Origin: Streptomyces sp. S.PNR 29
GTDB lineage: Bacteria; Actinomycetota; Actinomycetes; Streptomycetales; Streptomycetaceae
DNA length: 64,000 bases
Direction of reading: 5' to 3'
Assembly: GCF_030386795.1 (NCBI RefSeq)
Contig: NZ_JANUQM010000003.1
Span: forward strand, 248,001-312,000
Both the position numbers and the translations under genes were made by a program. The notes beneath the pieces were generated by a model. The model was not told the DNA's origin. It did no database searches and worked only from the letters and a program-made list of their open reading frames with translations. Of this stretch, positions 51,781-61,424 are shown piece by piece. Within the stretch, counting starts at the first letter, position 1; each line of letters begins with the position of its first letter.

Positions 51781-54700
51781 TCACCGCTGTGCCGCCGGGA
51801 CCGCCACCCCCATCACCTCCCGGGCATGCCGGTTCGGCACCATCCCCAGGCGCCACGCCTGCCACCCGGCCTCCAGGGTCACCCCCCGCTCCAGCAGCAA
51901 CCGGTACGCCTCCACGCAGTCGTCCAGCTTCTCGTCCCGCAACGCATGCCTCGCCCGGCCCAGTTGGGCCAGCTCCTCCTGTGCCACCGCCGTTCCCACC
52001 TCCACGCCCCCGGGAGCCGCGTACGGCAGCAGCGTGCAGCGCAGGAAGCGGGCCCAGTCCTCGCCCCGCCGGTCGCCGTACGACGCGAACAGGCCCCCCG
52101 CCTCGTCGCACAGCGCCAGCGCCTGTTGGGTACGGGCGTTGCCCGCGTCCACCACCGCGAGCTCCAGGCAGGTCCAGGCCTCTCCGTGCGCCACGCCGAT
52201 GCGCTGGAAGTCGGCACGCGCGTCGACGAGCAGCTGCCGTGCGAAGCCGGAGTTGCGCAACGAGCCGGTCTGCGCCGCGCGCTGGTCACGTGTCGCGCGG
52301 GCCGAATGGTGGCGTGCGCAGGCCAGGCCGTAGACGTCGCGCATGCGGGAGAACATCGTGCGAGACCGTTCCAGCACGCGCACCGCCTGGTCCAGGTCGC
52401 CGGTCTCCTCCAGGGCCTGGCCCAGGTAGTAGATCGTCCAGGCCTCGCCGCGCGCGTCCTCGTTGTCGCGGTGCCGGGCCGCCGCCCGGCGCAGTTCCTC
52501 GGCGGCGGGGGAAGCGTCACCCGCGACCAGGCGGGCCCGGGCCAGCTGGGTCAGGGCCCAGGCCTCGCCGCGGGCGTCCTGGGTGCGGCCGTACAGGTCG
52601 AGGGCCGTACGCAGCTCGGTCTCCGCGCGGGGGACGTCGCCCATGCGCAGGCCCAGCTGGCCGAGCTGGAAGTGGGCCCAGGCCTGGCCGTGGACGGACT
52701 CGCCCGCGCGGTGCAGGACGAGGGACTCGGTGAGCAGGTCGAACGCCTCGGCCAGGTGGGCCCGGTCCCGCTGCACCGCCGCCAGGGCGTGCAGCGTCCA
52801 CGCCCGGTCCGTCGCCAGCTCGGGAGCGGCCTGCAGGTCCAGCGCCTCCCTCAGCTTCGCCGCCGCCTCGGTGAGGTTGCCCTGGTGGTGCAGCGTGATG
52901 CCGAGCGAGCACAGGGCCCGGGCGGCGCCCGCGTCGTGCTGGGCCTCCCGGTAGAGGTCGACGACCGACGTCAGAGTCGTACGGGCCTTGTCCAGCTCGC
53001 CCAGCTGCCGGGCCGCGATGCCCGTGCGCCACTGCACCGAGCGGATCAGCAGGCCCTCGTCGACGGCCTGCGCCAGCTCGCTGATCTCGCCCAGGCGGTA
53101 GAGGTCGCCGCGCAGCAGGCAGTAGTCGCACAGGGCGCCGAGCAGGTTCAGGACGGCGGCCTGGTCGACGCCCTCGGCGTGGCGCAGTGCCGCCGTGATG
53201 GAGCTCGACTCGTCGTCCAGCCAGCGCAGCGCCTCGTCGGGGGAGGTGAAGCCGTGCGGGCTGAAGCGGTCCGAGCGGGTCGACATGTTGCCGTCGACCA
53301 GGCGCAGCACCGAGTCGGCCAGGTCGGCGTAGTTCACGATGAGCCGTTCCTGCGCGGCCGCGCGCTCCTGCGGTTCCTCCTCGTCGTGCAGGCGGGCCTG
53401 GGCGAAGGCGCGGACCACGTCGTGGAGGCGGTAACGGCTGCCGCGGACGTGGTCGATCAGCCCCGCTCTGGACAGGGCCAGCAGGTGACGGGTGGCCTCC
53501 GGCTCGTCCGTGGCCAGGAGCGCGGCCGCCGCTGCCGCTCCGAGGGAGGCACGGCCCGCCAGCGCCAGACGGCGCAGCAGGCGCCGTACCGTCTCCGGCT
53601 GGTCGGTGTAGCGGAGCCAGAGGGCTCGCTCGACCGGCTCGACCGGCCCGTAGGCGCCCAGGTCCGTGGCCAGTGCGCGCGGGGAACGCGGGCCCAGGGA
53701 CGACCCCGCCACGCGCAGCGCCAGCGGCAGACCGCCGCACAACTGCCTGATCCGGTCGGCGGACTCGGCGTCGTACGGGCCCGAGGAGTCCTGCGCGGCG
53801 GCGCCCAGCAGCTCCTCCGCGCCCGCCGCGTCCAGCGGCTCGACCGGGAGGTGGTGCACCCGGGCCGGCAGGTCCGCCCCCAGGTCGAGGGGGGTCCGGG
53901 CCGTGACCAGGACCAGGCTGTCCGAGCGCTCGGGGACGAGCGTGCGGACCTGCTCCGGGTCCGAGGCCCCGTCGAGGACGACCGTGACCGGCAGGCCCGT
54001 CAGATGCTGGTGGTACAGCTCGCTCAGCCGTCTGACCTGCTGGTCGGGGGAGGAGCGCTCGCGGAAGAGGAGTTGCTCGCGGGGGGCGCCGAGACGGTTC
54101 AGCAGGTGGAGGAGGGCGTCGCGGGTGGGCAGCGGCGGCTCCTCGGGGCTGTCGCCGCGCAGGTCGACGACGCACGCGCCGCGGAAGTGGTCCTTCAGGT
54201 CGTGGGCGGCGCGCACCGCGAGGGTCGTACGGCCGCTGCCGGGCGCCCCGTGCAGGACCACGACCGTCGGCTGTGTCTCCGTACTCGCGCGGGCGGCCTG
54301 CACCCACTGCCGGATCCGCGCCATCTCCTGCCGCCGGCCCGCGAACGGACCCGCCGGTTCCGGGAGCTGGGCGAACGACTGCTCCAGTACGGTCCGGCCA
54401 CGCGCCGCCGCGCTCTTGTCGGCGCCGCGCAGCTTCGGTCCCGTCTTCTTCGGGCCGGTGGACGCGCTCAGCACCCGCTGCTGGTCCAGGAAGGGCCGGA
54501 TCCCGCGCACCTCCAGCGCGGTCAGCCACTGCAGCCGCAGCTGCTCGGGGCCGCCCGGCTGGCTCGCCGCGCCCGCGCGGTGGTGCGCGGCCGGCAGATG
54601 CGAGCCCACGACCTTCACGACCGTCGCCGCGGCGGCCACGGCCCCCACCGCGACGCCCGCGGTCAGCGCCGTCCCGGTGCCGGTGCCGAGCGCGAGGTCG

Positions 54701-54984
54701 GCGACGGCGGTCGCGACCGCCGCGACGGCCGCCACCAGCAGGGGCGTTCCGGCGCCCTCCCGGGCGTAGCGCTGGCCGAAGGTGAGCTGCCCGGCCTGCG
54801 CCTCGTCGAGGGCGCGGGTGTAGGCCTCGTACTCCTCGGCGGCCGTGCCCGCCATCGCGTCCAGCGCGCCGCGCGCCCGCGACAGCAGGACCTTGCCGTC
54901 CACGCGCCCGCCCGAGCGCCGTACCTCTTCCTCCACGGCCCGCACCAGCAGCCGCTCGGCATCCGCCCGATGACTGTCCCGCAT
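51781..54984 (-). CDS. STAND NTPase with TPR repeats (AfsR-like without the SARP domain)
   Basis: 1067 residues from ATG 54984. Two hydrophobic helices near 65-125 may anchor it to the membrane. A P-loop NTPase follows: Walker [15 protein letters not shown], with Arg in place of the usual Lys, Walker B TVVLDGAS and sensor segments of the NB-ARC type; a winged helix stretch ([20 protein letters not shown]) is next, then roughly 450 residues of TPR repeats ([28 protein letters not shown] and similar). Signal-integrating proteins of this kind switch on NTP binding. Target unknown. Confidence 0.88.
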   Translation of the reverse strand: MRDSHRADAERLLVRAVEEEVRRSGGRVDGKVLLSRARGALDAMAGTAAEEYEAYTRALDEAQAGQLTFGQRYAREGAGTPLLVAAVAAVATAVADLALGTGTGTALTAGVAVGAVAAAATVVKVVGSHLPAAHHRAGAASQPGGPEQLRLQWLTALEVRGIRPFLDQQRVLSASTGPKKTGPKLRGADKSAAARGRTVLEQSFAQLPEPAGPFAGRRQEMARIRQWVQAARASTETQPTVVVLHGAPGSGRTTLAVRAAHDLKDHFRGACVVDLRGDSPEEPPLPTRDALLHLLNRLGAPREQLLFRERSSPDQQVRRLSELYHQHLTGLPVTVVLDGASDPEQVRTLVPERSDSLVLVTARTPLDLGADLPARVHHLPVEPLDAAGAEELLGAAAQDSSGPYDAESADRIRQLCGGLPLALRVAGSSLGPRSPRALATDLGAYGPVEPVERALWLRYTDQPETVRRLLRRLALAGRASLGAAAAAALLATDEPEATRHLLALSRAGLIDHVRGSRYRLHDVVRAFAQARLHDEEEPQERAAAQERLIVNYADLADSVLRLVDGNMSTRSDRFSPHGFTSPDEALRWLDDESSSITAALRHAEGVDQAAVLNLLGALCDYCLLRGDLYRLGEISELAQAVDEGLLIRSVQWRTGIAARQLGELDKARTTLTSVVDLYREAQHDAGAARALCSLGITLHHQGNLTEAAAKLREALDLQAAPELATDRAWTLHALAAVQRDRAHLAEAFDLLTESLVLHRAGESVHGQAWAHFQLGQLGLRMGDVPRAETELRTALDLYGRTQDARGEAWALTQLARARLVAGDASPAAEELRRAAARHRDNEDARGEAWTIYYLGQALEETGDLDQAVRVLERSRTMFSRMRDVYGLACARHHSARATRDQRAAQTGSLRNSGFARQLLVDARADFQRIGVAHGEAWTCLELAVVDAGNARTQQALALCDEAGGLFASYGDRRGEDWARFLRCTLLPYAAPGGVEVGTAVAQEELAQLGRARHALRDEKLDDCVEAYRLLLERGVTLEAGWQAWRLGMVPNRHAREVMGVAVPAAQR

Positions 54985-55144
54985 GTCATGTCCCCCTCCG
55001 GCGGTCACAGCTTTCCCGGTGTCCTTCCCCGGTCCCGCGCCGGTCAAGTGTGCTGCGGAGGAGAGACCATGGGGAGAGGGCCGGAGCACCACGCGGCTGT
55101 GTGCTGTCCGGCGTCCGTTCGGGTACTGGGGCAGGATGGACACC

Positions 55145-57175
55145 ATGCCGAACCGACTGGCGCACGAGACGTCCCCGTACCTCTTTCAGCACGCCGACAA
55201 CCCCGTCGACTGGTGGCCCTGGTCGGCCGAGGCCTTCGAGGAGGCGCGGAAGCGGAATGTGCCCGTGCTGCTGAGCGTCGGTTACTCAAGTTGCCACTGG
55301 TGTCACGTGATGGCACACGAGTCCTTCGAGGACCGGGAGACCGCCGACTACCTCAACGCGCACTACGTCAGCGTCAAGGTCGACCGCGAGGAGCGTCCCG
55401 ACGTGGACGCCGTGTACATGGAGGCCGTGCAGGCGGCGACCGGGCAGGGCGGCTGGCCCATGACCGTGTTCCTGACGCCGGACGCCGAGCCCTTCTACTT
55501 CGGCACGTACTTCCCGCCCGCGCCCCGGCACGGCATGCCGTCCTTCCGCCAGGTGCTGGAGGGCGTGCGCGCGGCCTGGGCCGACCGGCGGGAGGAGGTC
55601 ACCGAGGTCGCCGGGAAGATCGTGCGGGACCTGGCCGGGCGGGAGATCTCCTTCGGCGGCACCGAGGTGCCGGGGGAGGAGGAGCTGGCGCAGGCGCTGC
55701 TCGGGCTGACCCGCGAGTACGACCAGCAGCGCGGCGGTTTCGGCCGGGCGCCGAAGTTCCCGCCGTCGATGGTGCTGGAGTTCCTGCTGCGGCACCATGC
55801 CCGCACCGGCGCCGAGGGCGCGCTGCAGATGGCGCAGGACACCTGCGAACGCATGGCCCGCGGCGGCATCTACGACCAGCTCGGCGGTGGTTTCGCCCGC
55901 TACTCCGTGGACCGCGACTGGGTCGTGCCGCACTTCGAGAAGATGCTGTACGACAACGCCCTGCTGTGCCGTGTCTACGCCCACCTGTGGCGGTCCACCG
56001 GGTCCGAGCTCGCCCGCCGGGTCGCCCTGGAGACCGCCGACTTCATGGTGCGGGAACTCGGCACGGAGCAGGGCGGATTCGCCTCCGCCCTCGACGCCGA
56101 CAGCGACGACGGCACCGGGAAGCACGTCGAGGGCGCGTACTACGTGTGGACGCCCGAGCAGCTGACGGAAGCCCTCGGCCCCGAGGACGCCCCACTCGCC
56201 GCCCGGCACTTCGGTGTCACCGAGGAGGGCACCTTCGAGCACGGCTCGTCCGTCCTCCAGCTCCCGCAGCAGGACGGCCTGTTCGACGCCGAGAAGGTCG
56301 CGTCCATCAGGGAGCGCCTCCTGGAGCGGCGGTCCCAGCGGCCCGCCCCCGGCCGCGACGACAAGGTGGTCGCCGCCTGGAACGGCCTCGCGATCGCCGC
56401 GCTCGCCGAGACCGGCGCCTACTTCGACCGCCCGGACCTCGTCGACGCGGCCGTCGCCGCCGCCGACCTCCTCGTCCGGCTGCACCTGGACGACCAGGGC
56501 CGTCTCTCCCGCACCAGCAAGGACGGGCAGGCCGGGGCCAACGCCGGGGTGCTGGAGGACTACGCCGATGTCGCCGAGGGCTTCCTCGCGCTGGCGTCCG
56601 TCACCGGTGAGGGCGTCTGGCTGGACTTCGCCGGGCTCCTGCTCGACCACGTCCTCACCCGCTTCGCCGACGACTCCGGTGCCCTCTACGACACCGCCGC
56701 CGACGCCGAGCAGCTGATCCGCCGTCCCCAGGACCCCACCGACAACGCGACCCCGTCCGGCTGGACCGCCGCCGCGGGGGCCCTGCTCGGCTATGCCGCC
56801 CACACCGGGTCCGAGCCGCACCGCACCGCCGCCGAGCGGGCGCTGGGCGTCGTGAAGGCGCTGGGCCCGCGCGTCCCGCGCTTCATCGGCTGGGGGCTCG
56901 CCGTGGCCGAGGCCCTCCTCGACGGCCCGCGCGAGGTGGCCGTCGTGGGCCCGGCGCCGGACGACCCGACGGCGAAGGCCCTGCACCGCACGGCACTCCT
57001 CGCCCCCGCGCCCGGAGCCGTGGTCGCCTACGGCACCGTGGACAGCGACGAGTTCCCCCTGCTCACCGACCGCACCCTGATCGACGACCGCCCTGCGGCG
57101 TACGTCTGCCGCCGGTTCGTGTGCGACATGCCGGTGACGGACGAGGCGGGACTCAGGGCGAAGCTGGGCGGGTGA
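55145..57175 (+). CDS. YyaL/SSP411-type thioredoxin-domain protein
   Basis: 676 residues from ATG 55145 (55136 is possible). The N-terminal thioredoxin-like domain has [24 protein letters not shown] and the CxxC in [14 protein letters not shown]. The middle and C-terminal parts form an alpha/alpha toroid with [15 protein letters not shown] and [27 protein letters not shown], and the [20 protein letters not shown] element. The family is highly conserved from bacteria to man with poorly known function, perhaps glycan or redox related. Cytosolic. Divergent from the STAND gene. Confidence 0.93.
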   Translation: MPNRLAHETSPYLFQHADNPVDWWPWSAEAFEEARKRNVPVLLSVGYSSCHWCHVMAHESFEDRETADYLNAHYVSVKVDREERPDVDAVYMEAVQAATGQGGWPMTVFLTPDAEPFYFGTYFPPAPRHGMPSFRQVLEGVRAAWADRREEVTEVAGKIVRDLAGREISFGGTEVPGEEELAQALLGLTREYDQQRGGFGRAPKFPPSMVLEFLLRHHARTGAEGALQMAQDTCERMARGGIYDQLGGGFARYSVDRDWVVPHFEKMLYDNALLCRVYAHLWRSTGSELARRVALETADFMVRELGTEQGGFASALDADSDDGTGKHVEGAYYVWTPEQLTEALGPEDAPLAARHFGVTEEGTFEHGSSVLQLPQQDGLFDAEKVASIRERLLERRSQRPAPGRDDKVVAAWNGLAIAALAETGAYFDRPDLVDAAVAAADLLVRLHLDDQGRLSRTSKDGQAGANAGVLEDYADVAEGFLALASVTGEGVWLDFAGLLLDHVLTRFADDSGALYDTAADAEQLIRRPQDPTDNATPSGWTAAAGALLGYAAHTGSEPHRTAAERALGVVKALGPRVPRFIGWGLAVAEALLDGPREVAVVGPAPDDPTAKALHRTALLAPAPGAVVAYGTVDSDEFPLLTDRTLIDDRPAAYVCRRFVCDMPVTDEAGLRAKLGG

Positions 57176-57188
57176 GGCCCGGGGAGCC

Positions 57189-57914
57189 TCAGGAAGGGAA
57201 CTCCGTCAGGGCGCGCTCCACGATCGCCACCAGCTTGTCGTGGTGTGCGCCCTTCCAGTACGCGCGGCCGCAGGCGGTGCACTGGGCGAACACGTCGTAC
57301 GACCGCTGTGTGCCGTGCTTCAGCTGGTCCGCCACCTCCGCCTTGGTGGCCTCCCTCAGCAGGCCGTTGCAGGCGGTGCAGCGCGTCCAGGGGCGCAGCT
57401 CGGGTGCGAAGCGGTCCAGGACGTCGCGGAGTTGGTCGTCGGGGCGGGTGCTGTAGACGTAGGCGCCCGCCCACAGCTCGCGGCGGCGCAGCAGGCCCCG
57501 GTCGCGGCTGAGCATGACCCGCTTCTCGGCCGCCGACCGTGCGGCGAGCGCCGGGTCGCCGATGTCCGTCGACTCGTACGCGGTGTCCACCCCGAGCAGC
57601 CTCAGGCGGCGGGCCAGCGTGCCGAGGTGCACGTCGAGAAGGAAACGCAGCGGAGCACCCGGCACCTTCTGGGGCCGCTCGACCGCCCTCACCCGCACGG
57701 TCTCGTCCGCGGCCGGCACATGCGCGGGAGGCACCTCGCGGCCGTCCACCACCAGCGCACCGACCTCGGTCAGCGGGACACCGAGGGACTCGACGACGTG
57801 GCCGAGCGTGGAGACGCCGTCGGTGCTGACCCGGGTGGCGCCCGTCCGCCGTGCCTGCGGGACGAACAGATGCAGTTCGGGGGCGAACTCGACGTGGATC
57901 TCGGGACCGTTCAC
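57189..57914 (-). CDS. Mut7-C RNase-domain protein with N-terminal ubiquitin-like domain
   Basis: 241 residues. The N-terminal ~85 residues match the Mut7-C ubiquitin-like fold (EIHVEFAPELHLFVPQARR...VGALVVDGREVPPAHVPAADETVRV). Residues 88-235 are the Mut7-C PIN-like RNase: acidic site in FLLDVHLGTLARRLRLLGVD and LSRDRGLL, and a zinc ribbon with two Cys pairs (CTACNG and CTACGRAYWKG). Probable RNase; target unknown. Convergent with the YyaL gene, 13 bases between stops. Confidence 0.9.
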   Translation of the reverse strand: MNGPEIHVEFAPELHLFVPQARRTGATRVSTDGVSTLGHVVESLGVPLTEVGALVVDGREVPPAHVPAADETVRVRAVERPQKVPGAPLRFLLDVHLGTLARRLRLLGVDTAYESTDIGDPALAARSAAEKRVMLSRDRGLLRRRELWAGAYVYSTRPDDQLRDVLDRFAPELRPWTRCTACNGLLREATKAEVADQLKHGTQRSYDVFAQCTACGRAYWKGAHHDKLVAIVERALTEFPS

Positions 57915-57947
57915 CCGGTCAGGATGACATGGGGGAGGGCCGTGGCC

Positions 57948-58586
57948 TCAGCTGTTGTCCGGGGCGAGGCCGTACTCCATGACGTTCAGCGCACGGTCGA
58001 CGAGGTCCTGGAGGTCCTCCCGGTGGCCGTTCTCCGCCCAGTACAGGGAGGCTTCCATCAGTCCGCCGATCAGGGACATGGTGAAGACCCGCACCTCCAG
58101 GCTCTCCGGTGCCAGCCCGGTGCGTTCGGCGACGGCCCGGCCGAGCATGCGACCGGTCTCCGACATGCTCTCCATCATCCGGCCGCGCACCGCGGGCACC
58201 TCGGCCATCAGCCGCGACCGCAGCCGCGTGACCTCGGGCTCCTCGGCGGCTCCGATGCCGATGGCCTTCCGCATCACGTACCGCACCGAGTCCGTCCACG
58301 GCTCGTCCGCGGGCCGGGCGCGCAGCTCCTCCAGCAGGACGGCGTCGTACTCGTCCGTGAGCACGATGTCCTCCTTCGTCGGGAAGTAGCGGAAGACCGT
58401 GGACGGCGACACCTCGGCGCGGTCGGCGATCTGCTCGATCGTCGTGGCGTCGTATCCCTGCTCGTCGATCAGCGCGTACGTCGCTTCGCGGATCGCCGCC
58501 CGGGTCTTGATCTTCTTCCGCTCACGAAGTCCCAGCGGGGGACGGCCGGTGGGGGGAGAGGTGCGTGCGGGGGTCATGAAGGTCAT
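57948..58586 (-). CDS. TetR-family regulator, likely repressor of the MFS exporter
   Basis: 212 residues. Start ATG 58586 overlaps the MFS stop (ATGA), so it is translated after the exporter from one mRNA. DNA-binding domain RAAIREATYALIDEQGYDATTIEQIADRAEVSPSTVFRYFPTKEDIV is canonical; a TetR_C ligand domain follows with many Met and Leu for hydrophobic ligands. Alternative start ATG 58577. It probably binds the TGAGAGTAACTCTCA site at the exporter promoter and is released by an exported toxic compound. Confidence 0.92.
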   Translation of the reverse strand: MTFMTPARTSPPTGRPPLGLRERKKIKTRAAIREATYALIDEQGYDATTIEQIADRAEVSPSTVFRYFPTKEDIVLTDEYDAVLLEELRARPADEPWTDSVRYVMRKAIGIGAAEEPEVTRLRSRLMAEVPAVRGRMMESMSETGRMLGRAVAERTGLAPESLEVRVFTMSLIGGLMEASLYWAENGHREDLQDLVDRALNVMEYGLAPDNS

Positions 58587-60157
58587 TGTCGGGCATCGGC
58601 CCGCACGGCGACCATGTCCGGGGAGCGGGAGCCGGGGACCGCGGCGGAGCCCTCGGCCGGCCTGCCCGGCAGGAACGCCCCCGCCAGCAGCGCGGCGGCC
58701 AGCGACACCACCCCGGAGACGAGCAGGACGACGTCCATGCCGTGGACGTACGCGCTGTCCGCGGACATGATCAACCGGGCCACGCCCGCCTGCTCGGCGA
58801 CCATGTGGGCCGCGACCACCGACTCCCCGGCGAGGTCCGCCGCCGGGCCGGGCAGCCGGGCCACGTCGAGCCGGTCGCGGAAGGCTTCCGCGAGCAGGCT
58901 GCCCAGCAGGGCGATGCCGATCGCGCCGCCGACCTGGCGCAGCGTCATCAGCAGCCCGGAGCCGCTGCCGGCGCGGTCGCGGGGGAGGGCGGCGAGGGCA
59001 CCGTCCATCGCCGGGACGACCGAGAAGCCGAAGCCCACTGAGGCGACCGACAGCCACAGCGCGGTGAAGCCATAGCCGGAGCCGACCGTCGTACGGCTGC
59101 CGAGGAACGCGGCGAGAGCCAGCACCACCAGGCCCGTGCTCACCACGGCCCGCGCACCGAAGCGGGCGACGATCGGCTGCGCGGCCTTGGCGGCGAGCAT
59201 CAGTCCGCCCATCATCGGCAGCAGCCTGAGGCCGGTGCCGAAGGCGTCGTGACCGAGGACGGCCTGGAGATACGGCGGCAGCACGAACAGCAGGCCGGCC
59301 AGGACGAACATCACCAGGGTCGCCGCGAGCGCGTTCACCAGGAAGCCGCGCTGGGCGAGCAGCGCCATGTCGAGCATGGGACGTTCCGCCCGCCGTTCGC
59401 GCAGTACCAGCGCGGCGATCAGTACCAGGCCGCCGCCGAGCACGCCCAGGATCAGCGGGTCGCCCCAGCCGTGGTTCGGTGCCTCGATGATGGCGTAGAT
59501 CAGCGCGCCGAGCCCGGCCGCCGTGAGCACGGTCGAGACGGCGTCGACCCGGGGGGAGGCGGGGTCGCGGGTCTCGGGCAGCAGGAGCACACAGGCGACG
59601 ACGCCGATCGCGGCCATCGGCACGTTGACGAGGAAGACCGAGCCCCACCAGAAGTGGTCCAGCAGCCAGCCGCCGATGATCGGGCCGAGCGGCATGCCGA
59701 GCGCCGAGGCGGCGGCGATGACACCGACCGCCCTGGAACGCTCGTCGGGCCCGAAGAGCGAGGGCAGCACCGACAGCGAGAGCGGGGTGACGAGCGCCCC
59801 GCCGACGCCCATCACCGCACGGGCCGCGACGACCGCGTCCACGTCGGCCGCCAGGGCACCGACCACGGAACCCACGAGGAAGATCCCGAGTCCGGTGATC
59901 AGCATCAGCCGCCGCCCGAACCGGTCGCCGACCAGCCCCGCCGGGAGCATCAGCGCCGCGAAGACGACGACGTACGCGTCCGCCATCCACTGCTGCTCGC
60001 CGGTGGTGGCGCCGAGCTGTTCGGCCATCGTCGGCAGCGCCACGTTGAGGATCGTCATGTCGAAGCCGAGCACCAGCATGCTCGCGACCAGGGCGCCGAG
60101 GGCCCACCAGCGGCGGGGATCGCGCCGCGCTGCTTCCACTTGCGTGACAGTAACCAT
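58583..60157 (-). CDS. MFS drug exporter, EmrB/QacA (DHA2) type with 14 helices
   Basis: 524 residues. Motif C-type and family features: DMTILNVALPTMAEQLG in helix 1, DRFGRRLMLITGLGIF (motif A) and SALGMPLGPIIGGWLLDHFWWGSVFLVNVP (motif C) marking proton-driven drug exporters, and 14 hydrophobic stretches in all. It starts at ATG 60157. The promoter (TTGACA, 19-bp spacer, TACTCT, six bases to the ATG) is leaderless and carries the palindrome at 60162-60176. Overlaps its probable TetR repressor. Substrate unknown. Confidence 0.94.
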   Translation of the reverse strand: MVTVTQVEAARRDPRRWWALGALVASMLVLGFDMTILNVALPTMAEQLGATTGEQQWMADAYVVVFAALMLPAGLVGDRFGRRLMLITGLGIFLVGSVVGALAADVDAVVAARAVMGVGGALVTPLSLSVLPSLFGPDERSRAVGVIAAASALGMPLGPIIGGWLLDHFWWGSVFLVNVPMAAIGVVACVLLLPETRDPASPRVDAVSTVLTAAGLGALIYAIIEAPNHGWGDPLILGVLGGGLVLIAALVLRERRAERPMLDMALLAQRGFLVNALAATLVMFVLAGLLFVLPPYLQAVLGHDAFGTGLRLLPMMGGLMLAAKAAQPIVARFGARAVVSTGLVVLALAAFLGSRTTVGSGYGFTALWLSVASVGFGFSVVPAMDGALAALPRDRAGSGSGLLMTLRQVGGAIGIALLGSLLAEAFRDRLDVARLPGPAADLAGESVVAAHMVAEQAGVARLIMSADSAYVHGMDVVLLVSGVVSLAAALLAGAFLPGRPAEGSAAVPGSRSPDMVAVRADARQ

Positions 60158-60161
60158 AATA

Positions 60162-60176
60162 TGAGAGTAACTCTCA
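60162..60176. promoter_or_regulatory. Operator palindrome TGAGAGTAACTCTCA at the MFS promoter
   Basis: A 15-base odd palindrome that covers the -10 hexamer TACTCT (complement of 60164-60169); the -35 TTGACA is the complement of 60189-60194. A further CTCTC/GAGAG pair overlaps it. The site is AT-rich against a GC-rich background, and it lies five bases before the ATG at 60157. Likely bound by the downstream TetR protein. Confidence 0.75.
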
Positions 60177-60256
60177 AAAGAGAGGTGGTGTCAATCGCCC
60201 GAACCGGGCATGTGGTGGCCGATCCGGGCACCCGCGCCCCGTCCGGGCGCGCAAAA

Positions 60257-60283
60257 AGGCCACGGCTTCTTCAGCCGTGGCCT
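60257..60283 (-). terminator. Rho-independent terminator of the haemolysin III gene
   Basis: On the minus strand an 11-bp stem (complement of 60273-60283 with 60257-60267), five-base loop, then TTTTT. Twenty-two bases past the haemolysin III stop. Confidence 0.85.
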
Positions 60284-60304
60284 CTGCGGGGAGAGCGAGC
60301 GGGG

Positions 60305-61018
60305 CTACGCGTGCTGGTACGCCACCAGGGAGATCCCGACGTAGTGCGCGATGAAGGCGGCCAGCGTGAGGGAGTGGAACACCTCGTGGAAGCCGAACCA
60401 GCGCGGTGACGGGTTGGGCCGCTTGATCCCGTAGACCACCCCGCCCGCGCTGTAGAGCACACCGCCCACGATCACCAGGACCAGCACGGCTATGCCGCCG
60501 GTCCGCATGAAGTCGGGGAGGTAGAAGACGGCGGCCCAGCCCATGGCGATGTAGCAGGGGGTGTAGAGCCAGCGCGGGGCGCCGACCCAGAAGACACGGA
60601 AGACGATGCCTGCGGCCGCCGCGCCCCAGATCCCCCACAGCAGCCACTGGCCCTTGGCGCCCGGCAGGAGCAGCAGGGTCAGCGGCGTGTACGTACCCGC
60701 GATGATCAGGAAGATGTTCGCGTGGTCGAGCCGGCGCAGGATGCGGTCCATGCGCGGGCTCCAGTCACCCCGGTGGTACAGCGCGCTCACGCCGAACAGC
60801 AGGCAGGCCGTCAGGGCGTAGATACCGCAGGCGATGCGCCCTCTCGTCGAACTGGCGAGGGCGGTGAGCACCAGGCCGGCGACCAGCACAGTCGGGAACA
60901 TGCCAAGGTGAAGCCAGCCACGGAGCTTGGGCTTGACCGGATGCGGCAGGTGAAGCGCGGTGGGACCGCGGTCGGCGGCCGGCGTGTCCCGGGGCGCGTC
61001 GGAGGCAGGCGCAGTCAT
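60305..61018 (-). CDS. Haemolysin III-family (PAQR/YqfA) membrane protein
   Basis: 237 residues with seven transmembrane helices. PAQR landmarks: SALYHRG near the first metal ligand, LDHANIFLIIAGTYTPL, and the C-terminal HEVFHSLTLAAFIAHYVG with two His. These His, Asp and Ser residues coordinate zinc in adiponectin-receptor-like hydrolases; the bacterial role is unclear and may concern membrane lipid homeostasis. Start ATG 61018. A palindrome CCGTAAGTTACGG lies 22 bases upstream. Confidence 0.9.
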   Translation of the reverse strand: MTAPASDAPRDTPAADRGPTALHLPHPVKPKLRGWLHLGMFPTVLVAGLVLTALASSTRGRIACGIYALTACLLFGVSALYHRGDWSPRMDRILRRLDHANIFLIIAGTYTPLTLLLLPGAKGQWLLWGIWGAAAAGIVFRVFWVGAPRWLYTPCYIAMGWAAVFYLPDFMRTGGIAVLVLVIVGGVLYSAGGVVYGIKRPNPSPRWFGFHEVFHSLTLAAFIAHYVGISLVAYQHA

Positions 61019-61424
61019 GCGGGAAATCGTACCTACGGGACCGTAAGTTACGGGTCAGTACGACCAGCCGATCGACGCAAGAGTGGTCATCGTCTCACGG
61101 GGGTACTCGGTTGCGCACCCCCCTCCCCCGCCCGCTTCCCGCCTCCTTCTCGCCCGCTTCCGCCAGGCGGGTCCTCCATTCGCGAGGTAAAAGAAGTGTC
61201 AGGTGAACCCAACGTGTACGCAAAGACACGAAGAGAAACACGATGGCACGTGGCGATCCTCACTCCGCTCAGGTGTGCGGCCCTCTGGACAGATGCGCAC
61301 TCACATCGGATGATCAAATGAGTGCGGTCGGCACCGGATGAGCGCCGTGGTTTCTCCGTGAAGCATCCGGGTCGCAGCCCCCACGGGGCCTCCAAACACA
61401 AAAATCCCTCATTTAGGAGCAATC
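61019..61424. other. Divergent promoter region and long pckA leader
   Basis: About 406 bases. The left end holds CCGTAAGTTACGG and the haemolysin III promoter. The centre has a C-rich low-complexity run near 61110-61175. AT-richer bases around 61175-61260 and 61300-61410 probably hold pckA promoters and leader. No coding frame is convincing. Confidence 0.5.
61041..61053. promoter_or_regulatory. Palindrome CCGTAAGTTACGG upstream of the haemolysin III gene
   Basis: Thirteen-base odd palindrome, arms CCGTAA/TTACGG around one G, 22 bases before the ATG of the haemolysin III-family gene. The size is usual for TetR or GntR sites. No regulator gene is adjacent. Confidence 0.5.

Noticed and set aside
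51715..56610. Plus-strand open frame of about 1630 codons
   Set aside because: Mirror of the minus-strand STAND gene in high-GC DNA; low-complexity Arg/Pro translation with no domain. The real plus-strand gene in its right end is the YyaL-type protein in another frame.
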